Positions 1-7,008 of a stretch of 64,000 nucleotides of DNA are shown here, piece after piece. The notes under the pieces were generated by a model. The model was not told where the DNA came from, did no database searches, and saw only the letters and a list, made by a program, of their open reading frames with translations. This DNA is from Lacrimispora amygdalina (GTDB lineage: Bacteria; Bacillota; Clostridia; Lachnospirales; Lachnospiraceae), in NCBI RefSeq assembly GCF_003432035.1, contig NZ_QOHO01000067.1:1-64000 (forward strand), read 5' to 3'. The position numbers were made by a program, and so were the translations under genes. Positions within the stretch are counted from its first letter, which is position 1. Each line of letters starts with the position of its first letter.

Positions 1-86
1 TATTTATACAGCCGTGGTTTTCGGCAGGCGTAAGCTATATTCTGATTGTAGAATGCTTTATTTGATTTCTATTTATAATTTATATA

Positions 87-1007
87 GTGAAATATATGAA
101 AAAAATAAATATCAGCAATAATAATGTTTTTTCCTGGTATTTACTTATTGTTCCAATTTTATCACTTATGATATCAAGCAGTTTTTTGTATATGGATTTT
201 CCAAAACCGGTTTCTGTACAACTATTTATGTTTGCCGGCGCTGTATTGCTCTATTTTTCCAATGCTGCGATTTTTATTATATTGGAAAAATATACTGATG
301 TAATGAATAAAATCAAGTATGCCGAACTTTATTCGGTCAAACGAGATATGGAAACTGAACATTTTCAGAATATTTTAAAGATAAATGACCATTATCGATG
401 CTTCATGCATGATGTTCATTCTTATTTTAACAGTTTCCGTCTGCTTGCATTAAATGGAGAGAATAACAAGATTGTTGAAATTATTGATGAGTTAAAAGGT
501 AAGATTCAAAAAGAAACAAACCTGGCCATTTACAGTAGTAACCCTGTATTTAATGCTATTTTATCAGAACGCGTATCCAAGGCAAAGGAGCTTGATGTTG
601 AATTGACTCTGTTTGTCGAAAATCATATAAATGTGGATTTTATATCAGATGCTGACATGATCTCTATGTTTGGCAATCTGCTTGACAATGCGATTGAGGC
701 AGCGGAAAAATGTGATCCTGGAAAACGCAATGTTAACATAAAGGTATTTATGGGCACGAATTATTTTCTAATTTTTCATATTGAGAATAGTTCTAATATA
801 AAAGTGAAAAGGGAAGGCGACAGATTTTTAACATCAAAAGCGGATTCCAAGCACCATGGTTTGGGAATTGGGATAGTAATGTCTTTGGCGGAGAAGTATG
901 GCGGGTCATTAAATCTTGTACAGAAAGGCGATTTATTTGTTACAACTTTAACGATTTCAAGCTTTGTAGAAGGGCAGAATGCAAATTTTGGCACTCAACG
1001 TGTATAA
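87..1007 (+). CDS. GHKL-family sensor histidine kinase (AgrC-like), 5' part damaged or cut
   Basis: Sensor kinase of the AgrC/GHKL class, expected to sense the peptide made by the next two genes. Two membrane segments lie at about residues 18-36 and 45-66, a coiled linker follows, then an H-box with HDVH near residues 107-111, an N-box (GNLLDNAIEAAEKC) and a G-box (GLGIGIVMSLAEKYGG). The open frame begins at GTG 87, but the same frame upstream (from position 3) reads as more membrane-like residues broken by TGA at 63-65. AgrC-like proteins have about six N-terminal membrane segments, so this frame is short and may be a nonsense-mutated kinase. No response regulator is visible; it may lie left of the window. 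The last codons overlap an operator. Family call is firm; integrity is uncertain. Confidence 0.85.
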   Translation: MKYMKKINISNNNVFSWYLLIVPILSLMISSSFLYMDFPKPVSVQLFMFAGAVLLYFSNAAIFIILEKYTDVMNKIKYAELYSVKRDMETEHFQNILKINDHYRCFMHDVHSYFNSFRLLALNGENNKIVEIIDELKGKIQKETNLAIYSSNPVFNAILSERVSKAKELDVELTLFVENHINVDFISDADMISMFGNLLDNAIEAAEKCDPGKRNVNIKVFMGTNYFLIFHIENSSNIKVKREGDRFLTSKADSKHHGLGIGIVMSLAEKYGGSLNLVQKGDLFVTTLTISSFVEGQNANFGTQRV

Positions 1008-1048
1008 TTTTGGCACTTGACTTGAAATATGCAATTTACTGTTATACT
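984..1048 (+). promoter_or_regulatory. Tandem direct-repeat operator and promoter of agrDB
   Basis: The 12-mer AATTTTGGCACT occurs at 984-995 and again, identical, at 1006-1017, a 22-bp period (two helical turns). This is the geometry of LytTR/AgrA-type binding sites. A -35-like TTGACT (1017-1022) abuts the second repeat, and TATACT (1043-1048) with an upstream TG is the -10. The 20-bp spacer is too long for unaided RNA polymerase, as at AgrA-activated promoters. The first repeat lies inside the kinase reading frame. The same arrangement recurs at 4889-4954. The identity of the regulator is inference. Confidence 0.7.
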
Positions 1049-1075
1049 ATGAAAAGAAAAAAGGAGTGATTTAAT

Positions 1076-1237
1076 ATGAAAAAAATGTTAAATGCTTTAA
1101 AGGGAAAAATGTCAATGATCAACATGATGAATGTCTGTGCATTGTTGGTTGCCGCTTATACAATCAATGTAACCTGTGCATGGGCTCATCACCAGCCGGA
1201 GGTTCCTGAAGAAGCCAAGAGTCTCAGGAAATTTTAA
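1076..1237 (+). CDS. agrD: AgrD-like cyclic (thio)lactone autoinducer precursor, 53 aa
   Basis: Small peptide precursor with an amphipathic, Met/Lys-rich N-terminal leader, a hydrophobic segment, then NVTCAWAHHQPEVPEEA and a charged tail. The TC-x4-(charged)-EVP pattern matches staphylococcal AgrD, where the Cys forms the thiolactone and the acidic/proline tail is cleaved off. By that alignment the ring would be C34-A-W-A-H38, with cleavage between H38 and H39. Start ATG 1076 follows AAGGAGTGA. The TAA stop shares its last A with the ATG of agrB (1237), so the two are translationally coupled. Matches the cyclic lactone autoinducer class common in clostridia; the mature peptide is predicted only. 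Confidence 0.85.
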   Translation: MKKMLNALKGKMSMINMMNVCALLVAAYTINVTCAWAHHQPEVPEEAKSLRKF

Positions 1238-1827
1238 TGTTACAACGGATTTCGGAAAACATAGTCAGCTGGCAGATTAGAAAAAATCTTTTAAAAGACG
1301 ATCAGCGAGCGTTGTATCTTTACGCTTATGAAGTCTTAATTAACCAGATTATTAACATAGTCGTGGCTGTTATCATAGCAGTAATCATGCGAGCCCCTAT
1401 GCCTGTGTTTGTGTTCCTCGCCAGCTATATACCTTTAAGGTCCTATTGCGGCGGGTATCATGCGAAAACCAACGGAGTCTGTACTGTAGTGTCAGCAATC
1501 CTTATTCTGATTGTCTGTCTGCTTGAGAAATACATAGTTGGGACGGCGGCTCTTTTTTTACCAGTTGCAGGGTTTCTTATTTCAGGAATTCTGATCTATA
1601 TCTTTGCACCGGTCCCTGACCGGAATAAACTTCTGGATGAAGAGGAGACAAGACGTTACCGGTTGAAAAGCAGACAGCTATGGTTAGCAGAAGTAATCGC
1701 AGGAGGAATATTTTGGTTTGTCAGCATCAGAGTTTGTGTTGTACTGGCCATAAGCCACCTTCTGCTGTCCATTATGCTTTTGTATGGAGTGCTGAAAAAT
1801 AGTAAGATGGGTATGAAAGAGCAATAA
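1237..1827 (+). CDS. agrB: AgrB-like membrane endopeptidase
   Basis: Membrane cysteine protease that trims and cyclises the AgrD-like precursor and helps export it. The 196-residue protein is a usual AgrB length. The diagnostic block RSYCGGYHAKT-x3-C holds the catalytic His75 and Cys82, at almost the same positions as His77/Cys84 of staphylococcal AgrB. Four or more hydrophobic segments surround it (about 35-52, 84-104, 106-124, 150-187). Its start overlaps the agrD stop. Order here is kinase-agrD-agrB, with the kinase first rather than last as in staphylococci. A terminator follows at 1837. Confidence 0.93.
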   Translation: MLQRISENIVSWQIRKNLLKDDQRALYLYAYEVLINQIINIVVAVIIAVIMRAPMPVFVFLASYIPLRSYCGGYHAKTNGVCTVVSAILILIVCLLEKYIVGTAALFLPVAGFLISGILIYIFAPVPDRNKLLDEEETRRYRLKSRQLWLAEVIAGGIFWFVSIRVCVVLAISHLLLSIMLLYGVLKNSKMGMKEQ

Positions 1828-1836
1828 AAAGTATTT

Positions 1837-1873
1837 GAAAACGAGACTGCGGATTTATGGCAGTCTCGTTTTC
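1837..1873. terminator. Bidirectional terminator between agrB and helD
   Basis: A 14-bp perfect hairpin: arms 1837-1850 (GAAAACGAGACTGC) and 1860-1873, nine-base loop, with A-rich and T-rich flanks. It serves the plus-strand agrDB transcript and, read from the other strand, the end of helD, whose last codons lie in the 3' arm. Confidence 0.85.
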
Positions 1874-3921
1874 TCATTATAGTTTGTCTGATTTTCTGGC
1901 TTTAACAAAGGAGATATTTCCCCAGTGTAAAAGAGTGTCAGCCGGTGCATTGCTCTGGTACAGGCTATATAAAGTAAATTTCTGTCGTGTTCCTCAGAAT
2001 AACAAACGCTGTCTGCATAAGGAATTATGACTTCATCAAACTCCAGTCCTTTTGACATCTGTATGGATGTGACGGTTATACCACTTTTAAATTCCGTGCT
2101 GTCTGTGGAAATAAAGTGTACCTCATAATCACCGGATAGCTGGTCGTAAAGCAGTTTTCCATCATGGGAAGTCTTTGTGATAATAGCTAGAGACGAATAT
2201 GACGATTGTAAAAAAGCTTCAATTTTATTTCTGATAGTTAAAAGCTCATCATTTTTATTCTGGCATCTGATGATAGCTGGGGGAGTGCCATGCCGCTCTA
2301 TGGCTTTTATTGTTCCAGTATTTTTGATCTGCATAGCAAAAGAAATAATCTCATAGGTAGAACGGTAGCTTTTTGTCAGTTCGATGAAATCAGAGCCTTC
2401 ATACAGGCTTTTCAGATCGTCTAATGTGTATGCATGGCTGGGATTTATAAATTGTCCAAAATCTCCTAAAATGGTTTTGGGACAATGAAACAGGATGTTA
2501 ATAACCACATATTGAATTGGTGTATAATCCTGCATTTCATCTATTACCAGATGTCTTATGAGCCTGTTTTCCTGCAATCCTTCGTAGAAGTTATATAAAT
2601 ATAGAAAAGGGAAAACATCCGCCCATTCTAATGTGTTTTTTGAGGGCATAATGAATAACTCTGTTTTATTCATGTATTTATAAAATTCTTTATAAAGTGA
2701 CAGAGTATTTTTAATCTTTATCATTTTATTTAAAGCTTTAAGTATGGTACTGCTTTTGGGAATATCATCTCCCATATAGTTATCACTGTGGAAACGTTCA
2801 TAAATATCAGAAGCGATCATCTTTAAACGCTGCCTGACAGGAAAATTACCATAAGCATCAAAACGTTTTTTTATGGTATCGGCATCTGCGGTGAACTGGC
2901 CGTAAGTAAAATCAGCTGGATCAAAAATAATTCCTGGTGCAGCTGAGATAAAATCATCCATTTGTTTTACAAAAGACAGTGCAGACTTAAACCTCACCCG
3001 CTCCATCCATGCGCTGTCATTAGACTCTGAAGGAACTCTGTCTGTTTCAAACCCAATTAAATTCCCTATTTGCTCTCTGGCAATATCGGTAAATCCCAGT
3101 TCGCAGACCGGTTCTTCCCCTAGCTCCGGGAGCACCTCGGAGATATAATTTCCGAAAACTCTGTTAGGTGACAGTATGCCTACATGATCTGCTGATAGTC
3201 TGTCTTTAAAACGATAGAGTAAAAAAGCAATCCGATGGAGCGCGATCGATGTTTTACCGGATCCGGCAACACCTTGTATAATGAGAGTACGGGAGTTTTC
3301 GTTTCTGATAATCTGGTTTTGCTCTTTTTGAATGGTAGTTATAATGGATTTCATTTTTTCGTCTGAAGTATGGCTCAATTCCTGCTGAAGAATATCATCC
3401 TGAATGGTAAGAGAACTTTGGAGTGCATATTCCAGCTTTCCGTTCTTTATTTTGAACTGCCGTTTTTCTGTCAATTGCCCCTCTATTCTCCCGGAAGGGG
3501 CATCAAATCCTGCAGGCCCGATTTCATAATCGTAGAACATACTGGAAATTGGTGTCCGCCAGTCGAATATCAGCAGTTCATTTCCGTAACGGAATGAAAA
3601 ACGGCCAATGTAGTACTTTCCCGGTATGCAACTGTTATTTTCCTTAAAGTCTATTCGTGCAAAATAGGGGGAATCTTTTAATTTCAGAAGTTTATCCCGT
3701 ATACTTGCTGAAAGAGCTGTGGTATTGTCCATTCTGTTAAGTTCCATTTCATTTTGAAACATCTCATGCGGGTCGATTTCTCCGCGGTTTTGTACCATAT
3801 ACCGTTTAAATTCCATGTAATTCTCATCCAGGCGTCTGACATCAGCATCTGCTTTTTCTAATGCATCATTAACTTTGCGATTGATCTCTTCAAGATAAAG
3901 GATATCAGATTGATTATTCAT
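1855..3921 (-). CDS. helD: HelD-like UvrD/Rep-family helicase (RNA polymerase recycling motor)
   Basis: Superfamily 1 ATPase of the HelD family. In Bacillus, HelD binds RNA polymerase and uses ATP to release stalled complexes from nucleic acid. 688 aa. The N-terminal 90 residues are charged and coiled-coil-like, as in the HelD arm that enters the secondary channel. Walker A GVAGSGKTS is near residue 220; a DEMQD Walker B-like motif, YRSTYE and a C-terminal ACTRAMHRL motif follow. It overlaps the end of the upstream AraC-GNAT gene by 8 nt, so both are one transcript. The helD-versus-other-UvrD choice rests on the N-terminal arm and length. Confidence 0.88.
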   Translation of the reverse strand: MNNQSDILYLEEINRKVNDALEKADADVRRLDENYMEFKRYMVQNRGEIDPHEMFQNEMELNRMDNTTALSASIRDKLLKLKDSPYFARIDFKENNSCIPGKYYIGRFSFRYGNELLIFDWRTPISSMFYDYEIGPAGFDAPSGRIEGQLTEKRQFKIKNGKLEYALQSSLTIQDDILQQELSHTSDEKMKSIITTIQKEQNQIIRNENSRTLIIQGVAGSGKTSIALHRIAFLLYRFKDRLSADHVGILSPNRVFGNYISEVLPELGEEPVCELGFTDIAREQIGNLIGFETDRVPSESNDSAWMERVRFKSALSFVKQMDDFISAAPGIIFDPADFTYGQFTADADTIKKRFDAYGNFPVRQRLKMIASDIYERFHSDNYMGDDIPKSSTILKALNKMIKIKNTLSLYKEFYKYMNKTELFIMPSKNTLEWADVFPFLYLYNFYEGLQENRLIRHLVIDEMQDYTPIQYVVINILFHCPKTILGDFGQFINPSHAYTLDDLKSLYEGSDFIELTKSYRSTYEIISFAMQIKNTGTIKAIERHGTPPAIIRCQNKNDELLTIRNKIEAFLQSSYSSLAIITKTSHDGKLLYDQLSGDYEVHFISTDSTEFKSGITVTSIQMSKGLEFDEVIIPYADSVCYSEEHDRNLLYIACTRAMHRLTLFYTGEISPLLKPENQTNYNEKTRLP

Positions 3922-4765
3922 TTGTTCCCTCCCTTTGTAAAATAAAACGCTGTGTGGGATAACCGAATTCGGTCAGCAGTTCGGCTTCTGCAAAGCCTAA
4001 ATCTTTAATGATCTTACGATGGCCGGTATCTGCTTTGTCACCTTCTCTGTAGGTTGTTATGCTGATGTCCTTATCATCGAAAAGCTCTTCCATGACTCTG
4101 TCAAGAAAAGCTTTGGGAATTCCTTTTTTCCGGTAAAGCGGATGGGTACCCATAAAATCAATGCTTCCGGTTTTTGCGGAAAAAAGCATTGCTCCGATTG
4201 CAGTCCCATTATCTTTTAATATTAATGCCTGCCTGATTTTAATTCGTTGTTTCAGTTCCTCAATGTATTCTTTTTCATCCAGACAGGGAAAACCATCGAT
4301 TACGAGCCGGACCAGAGCCATCCAGCAGGCAATATCCGATTCTGATGCATAAGCAATATTCCACTCAATGCTGTCACTTTGATTAAGCATATCATACCCT
4401 CCCTTAAATTCAAATTTTGATTGTAAAGGATAGAATTTTTCATTGTCCCTGTATTTGTTTGGAGGCTGTTTATACATGGCAGTAAAAATATTAGTAAATG
4501 CCTGTTGGCTTTCATAACCGGCAATCAGAGCAATATCTAAAATCGGTTTATTTGAAAAGACAAGCAGTTTTGCCGCCTCTGTTAATTTTCGCCTCTTCAC
4601 ATACTCATGAATGGTAAGTCCGGTAGTGTCAGCAAATATGCGGTGCAGATGATGCTTTGAATAATGTACCGCATTTGAAATGGCATCCAAATCTGTTTTC
4701 TCGTTTAAGTGTTCCTCAATGTAATTGATTGCGGCTACCGTATTGCTGATGTTTCTGTTTTTCAT
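3914..4765 (-). CDS. AraC-type HTH fused to a GNAT acetyltransferase domain
   Basis: 283 aa. Residues about 8-110 are an AraC/XylS double helix-turn-helix (AISNAVHYSKHHLHRIF; second helix IALIAGYESQQAFTNIF). The rest reads as a GNAT fold, with the acetyl-CoA loop-like THPLYRKKGIPKAFLDRVM and a conserved C-terminal GF-x-EAELL. The HTH is at the N-terminus, unlike classical AraC proteins. The acetyltransferase half could sense a small amine or act as an enzyme. It overlaps helD by 8 nt and is transcribed with it, suggesting a drug or stress response unit; that role is inference. Confidence 0.85.
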   Translation of the reverse strand: MKNRNISNTVAAINYIEEHLNEKTDLDAISNAVHYSKHHLHRIFADTTGLTIHEYVKRRKLTEAAKLLVFSNKPILDIALIAGYESQQAFTNIFTAMYKQPPNKYRDNEKFYPLQSKFEFKGGYDMLNQSDSIEWNIAYASESDIACWMALVRLVIDGFPCLDEKEYIEELKQRIKIRQALILKDNGTAIGAMLFSAKTGSIDFMGTHPLYRKKGIPKAFLDRVMEELFDDKDISITTYREGDKADTGHRKIIKDLGFAEAELLTEFGYPTQRFILQREGTNE

Positions 4766-4888
4766 TACACGTTGCCTCCTTTCTGCTGATGTAAAATCGT
4801 CATTTTAAGTATAACAAAATTTAATAATCAGAGTTTAATAAATCTTGCTGTTTTAAATAAAATTCCGGATCAACCTGTTTGGCGTGCA

Positions 4889-4954
4889 AATTTTGGAACT
4901 CAATGTGTACAATTTTAGCACTTCGGTTGAATTTATTTCAGTTATATGTAGAAT
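4889..4954 (+). promoter_or_regulatory. Second copy of the agr-type tandem operator, with promoter
   Basis: AATTTTGGAACT (4889-4900) and AATTTTAGCACT (4911-4922) form a direct repeat with the same 22-bp period as at 984-1017. The neighbouring bases (GTGCAAATTTTGG before, CTCAATGTGTAC between) also match the agrDB copy. A TAGAAT -10 candidate lies at 4949-4954, 27 nt after the repeat, against 26 nt at agrDB. This places the 4998-6319 operon under the same activator as the peptide-signal genes. Confidence 0.7.
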
Positions 4955-4997
4955 GTAAATTATAAGTAATATAGTTCTCGGAACGAAAGGAGGGCTG

Positions 4998-5468
4998 ATG
5001 GTGCAGAATAAAAGAAACAATGAAAGCTATTATCAATACAGGGCAAGCTGTTCCATCCGCAAGGAAGATGGAACAGAAGAAATTAAAAATTACGAACTGG
5101 AAACAGACATATTGTATGGAGATCTCCATTTTTGGAATCGTTTCTATTATTTAAAAAAAAGCCAGAATATGCTGTTTGACTTTGCCTCCCGCGAACCAGG
5201 GATAGTAAAATGCAGAATCCTGCAGGAGAGACTGGTCTTAATACCAAGATTTACTTATAAATCCAATAAGACTGTCAGCAAAAAAGGATCATTGATTAAA
5301 AGACTGCTTCTTGTTATTGAAGTGATTGTATTACTGGTTTTGGTAATGTCAAGAGCATCTGCTGCAGGAGAAAAGAAAATGGGTGACTACGTAAATAGTC
5401 AGGTTCTGTCTGATTTTGCTGAACAGGGAGAGGAGGAAATCAGACAGTACATGTTAGATAAAGATTGA
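4998..5468 (+). CDS. Unknown single-pass membrane protein, first gene of agr-linked operon
   Basis: 156 aa, family not recognised. Residues 1-90 are polar with many aromatics and charges, and begin with no signal sequence. One strongly hydrophobic segment (about 97-115, LLLVIEVIVLLVLVMS) is followed by a short acidic tail. The most likely topology is an N-terminal cytoplasmic domain anchored near the C-terminus. Start ATG 4998 follows GAAAGGAGG. It sits 22 nt ahead of the next gene and behind the shared direct-repeat operator, so it is probably switched on by the peptide signal. Confidence 0.7.
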   Translation: MVQNKRNNESYYQYRASCSIRKEDGTEEIKNYELETDILYGDLHFWNRFYYLKKSQNMLFDFASREPGIVKCRILQERLVLIPRFTYKSNKTVSKKGSLIKRLLLVIEVIVLLVLVMSRASAAGEKKMGDYVNSQVLSDFAEQGEEEIRQYMLDKD

Positions 5469-5489
5469 ACAAAGCAGAGAGGAAGAATC

Positions 5490-6095
5490 ATGTGTGATGA
5501 TGAGAAACTGATTGATGACAGGCATCTTGAACGGATAAACAGGTTTACCAGTATAGAAACAGGAATTTATGTGGAAGGAGAATTGCTTCAGTTTTGTGAA
5601 ACAAAGATGTTTGATAACGAAGTAGGGATTTTTCTTCCTTCTGCATTTATGGATATGAAACCGGAAGATGTAAAGAGAAAATATTTTTCTGAACAGCGGC
5701 CTGAAATTATAAAAACAAATAAAGATGGAACCGTTAATTTTTCCTTCAGCATGGTGGAAAGGGAGATTAAGCCGGAACAGCTTGAGCCTGTAATTCAGGA
5801 ATTTTATCTTGTATTAAAGCGTTTTCAGCCTATGAGTGTCTGTCTGGAGGACGGGACAGAGTTAGATCATGACGTTCCTTTTGCCTGGATGGAATTTATC
5901 AGCACAGCACTCGATGACAATCTTTTCAATATGCTGATCATTTATCCGGTGGGTAAAAAACTGCTGATGGTCATGTTTAACTGCCCGTTTGAGAAGAGAC
6001 TGGATTGGAGCCGCTGCCTTGACAAAATCCGCAATAGTATTACTATTTACAAGGCCTGTAATGATCCGGCCGGGGAAAGGAAGAAGAACTTATGA
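5490..6095 (+). CDS. Unknown cytosolic protein, possible DcrB/PsbP-like fold
   Basis: 201 aa, soluble, no signal peptide or membrane segment. Alternating hydrophobic strands around residues 120-175 (FAWMEFISTALDDNLFNMLI, then KLLMVMFNCPFEK) and a final helix ending in IRNSI are reminiscent of DcrB/PsbP-like proteins, some of which act as chaperones for secreted effectors. That resemblance is weak and by eye. It overlaps the next gene by 4 nt (ATGA), indicating coupled translation. Function unknown. Confidence 0.7.
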   Translation: MCDDEKLIDDRHLERINRFTSIETGIYVEGELLQFCETKMFDNEVGIFLPSAFMDMKPEDVKRKYFSEQRPEIIKTNKDGTVNFSFSMVEREIKPEQLEPVIQEFYLVLKRFQPMSVCLEDGTELDHDVPFAWMEFISTALDDNLFNMLIIYPVGKKLLMVMFNCPFEKRLDWSRCLDKIRNSITIYKACNDPAGERKKNL

Positions 6096-6319
6096 TAAAA
6101 GAACAGTCTTTTGAGGATTTATACGGTTATTTTTTTGGAATGTTAAACAGAGGAGATCTTGATGAGTTATATGCAAGAGCATTGGAGGCAATTCCAACCA
6201 TAGTATCCTTGTATGAAATCAGTGATTTTAACAGCTCCCCTGAAGCTGGCAGTATGAGTCTGTGGACAGAATATCCCGCTGTACTTCAAAATCCCCATAC
6301 TTTCGCACGGGGACGATGA
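6092..6319 (+). CDS. Unknown small protein, possibly truncated, last gene of the operon
   Basis: 75 aa. Its ATG overlaps the stop of the upstream gene (ATGA at 6092-6095). The N-terminal 45 residues look like ordinary coding sequence (acidic, helical). The end (PAVLQNPHTFARGR) is less convincing, and the frame stops just before the convergent XRE gene, so the 3' part may have been lost by rearrangement. No family recognised. Confidence 0.55.
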   Translation: MIKEQSFEDLYGYFFGMLNRGDLDELYARALEAIPTIVSLYEISDFNSSPEAGSMSLWTEYPAVLQNPHTFARGR

Positions 6320-6351
6320 AATAATAGTTGTTTTAAATGGTTTAATCCCGT

Positions 6352-6672
6352 CTATTTTGACTGAAGCCGGTTGATCATGGTCAATATCAGCAGGAGATCG
6401 TTTTCCGGTAACGTTTTCAGCTTGTCTATTGTATCTCTGACTAAGGGCGGGTTGGGATTATCATTATCAAAAAAGTCTTTTGGCGTTACGCTTAAGTATT
6501 CACAGATTGCCAGAAACTCCGCCATTGAGGGGAGACTCCTGCCGCTGGAGATGCTTTGCACGTAACTTCTGCTGTGTCCCAGCTCCAAGCTCATCTTATG
6601 TTCCGCCACTCCCTTTTTTAAACGTAATTCTGTGATTCTTTTGTTGATATAGTCTTGATCCATTATAGTCAC
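6352..6672 (-). CDS. XRE-family helix-turn-helix regulator
   Basis: 106 aa. Residues about 10-66 form a Cro/CI-type HTH (ITELRLKKGVAEHKMSLELG, then SYVQSISSGRSLPSM and FLAICEYLSVTPKDFFD). The C-terminal 35 residues are a short helical tail typical of small clostridial XRE regulators. It is convergent with the operon ending at 6319. The divergent region to its right carries a 22-bp-period direct repeat that may be its operator. Confidence 0.9.
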   Translation of the reverse strand: MTIMDQDYINKRITELRLKKGVAEHKMSLELGHSRSYVQSISSGRSLPSMAEFLAICEYLSVTPKDFFDNDNPNPPLVRDTIDKLKTLPENDLLLILTMINRLQSK

Positions 6673-6700
6673 CTCTCGTACTATATTTTATGATAATAAA

Positions 6701-6769
6701 ATTTGTAAAATACACGATTAAAATATGTAAAATTCGTATATTGCATAATCTGAATACCAATAGTATAAT
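6701..6769 (+). promoter_or_regulatory. Direct repeat and promoter divergent from the XRE gene
   Basis: ATTTGTAAAATACACG (6701-6716) and ATATGTAAAATTCGTA (6723-6738) share TGTAAAAT at a 22-bp period. Immediately after are TTGCAT (6741-6746), 17 bp, and TATAAT (6764-6769), a good rightward promoter. A third partial copy (TATGTAAAAAGTG) lies near 6786. The repeats sit between the XRE gene and this promoter, so XRE binding is plausible but not shown. Confidence 0.55.
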
Positions 6770-7008
6770 TAAAAACTGTTAATATTATGTAAAAAGTGCA
6801 GGGAGGAAAGGAGTTTGAATAGGTATAAAAGTTCTGATATCCAGTTTAAATGTACTCAGGTGAAATTGCAATAGGAAAAGCGGAATCAGGCATACAGAAT
6901 ATTAGCAGAGATTATTAGTAAATTTTACCTTGGTATGTTATGCTGTTTTTATTAAAATGCCGATACATACAGTAGAAGGTGGAAGTCCGAATTACAGGAG
7001 ATAAAAGT
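6770..7008 (+). other. Leader region of the chemoreceptor gene, no convincing gene
   Basis: About 240 bp between the rightward promoter and the chemoreceptor start. It holds a strong ribosome-site-like purine run (GGGAGGAAAGGAG, 6801-6813) followed only by a 19-codon TTG frame. No riboswitch or RNA family was recognised. The purine run without a proper gene may mark a lost small gene. Confidence 0.4.

Noticed and set aside
6701-6738. Third agr-type operator at the XRE gene
   Set aside because: The period is the same but the repeated word (TGTAAAAT) differs from AATTTTGGCACT, so a common regulator is not supported.
6815-6874. 19-codon TTG-started frame behind a strong purine run
   Set aside because: Too short, no recognisable motif, and the spacing to the ribosome site is poor; kept only as a note on the leader.
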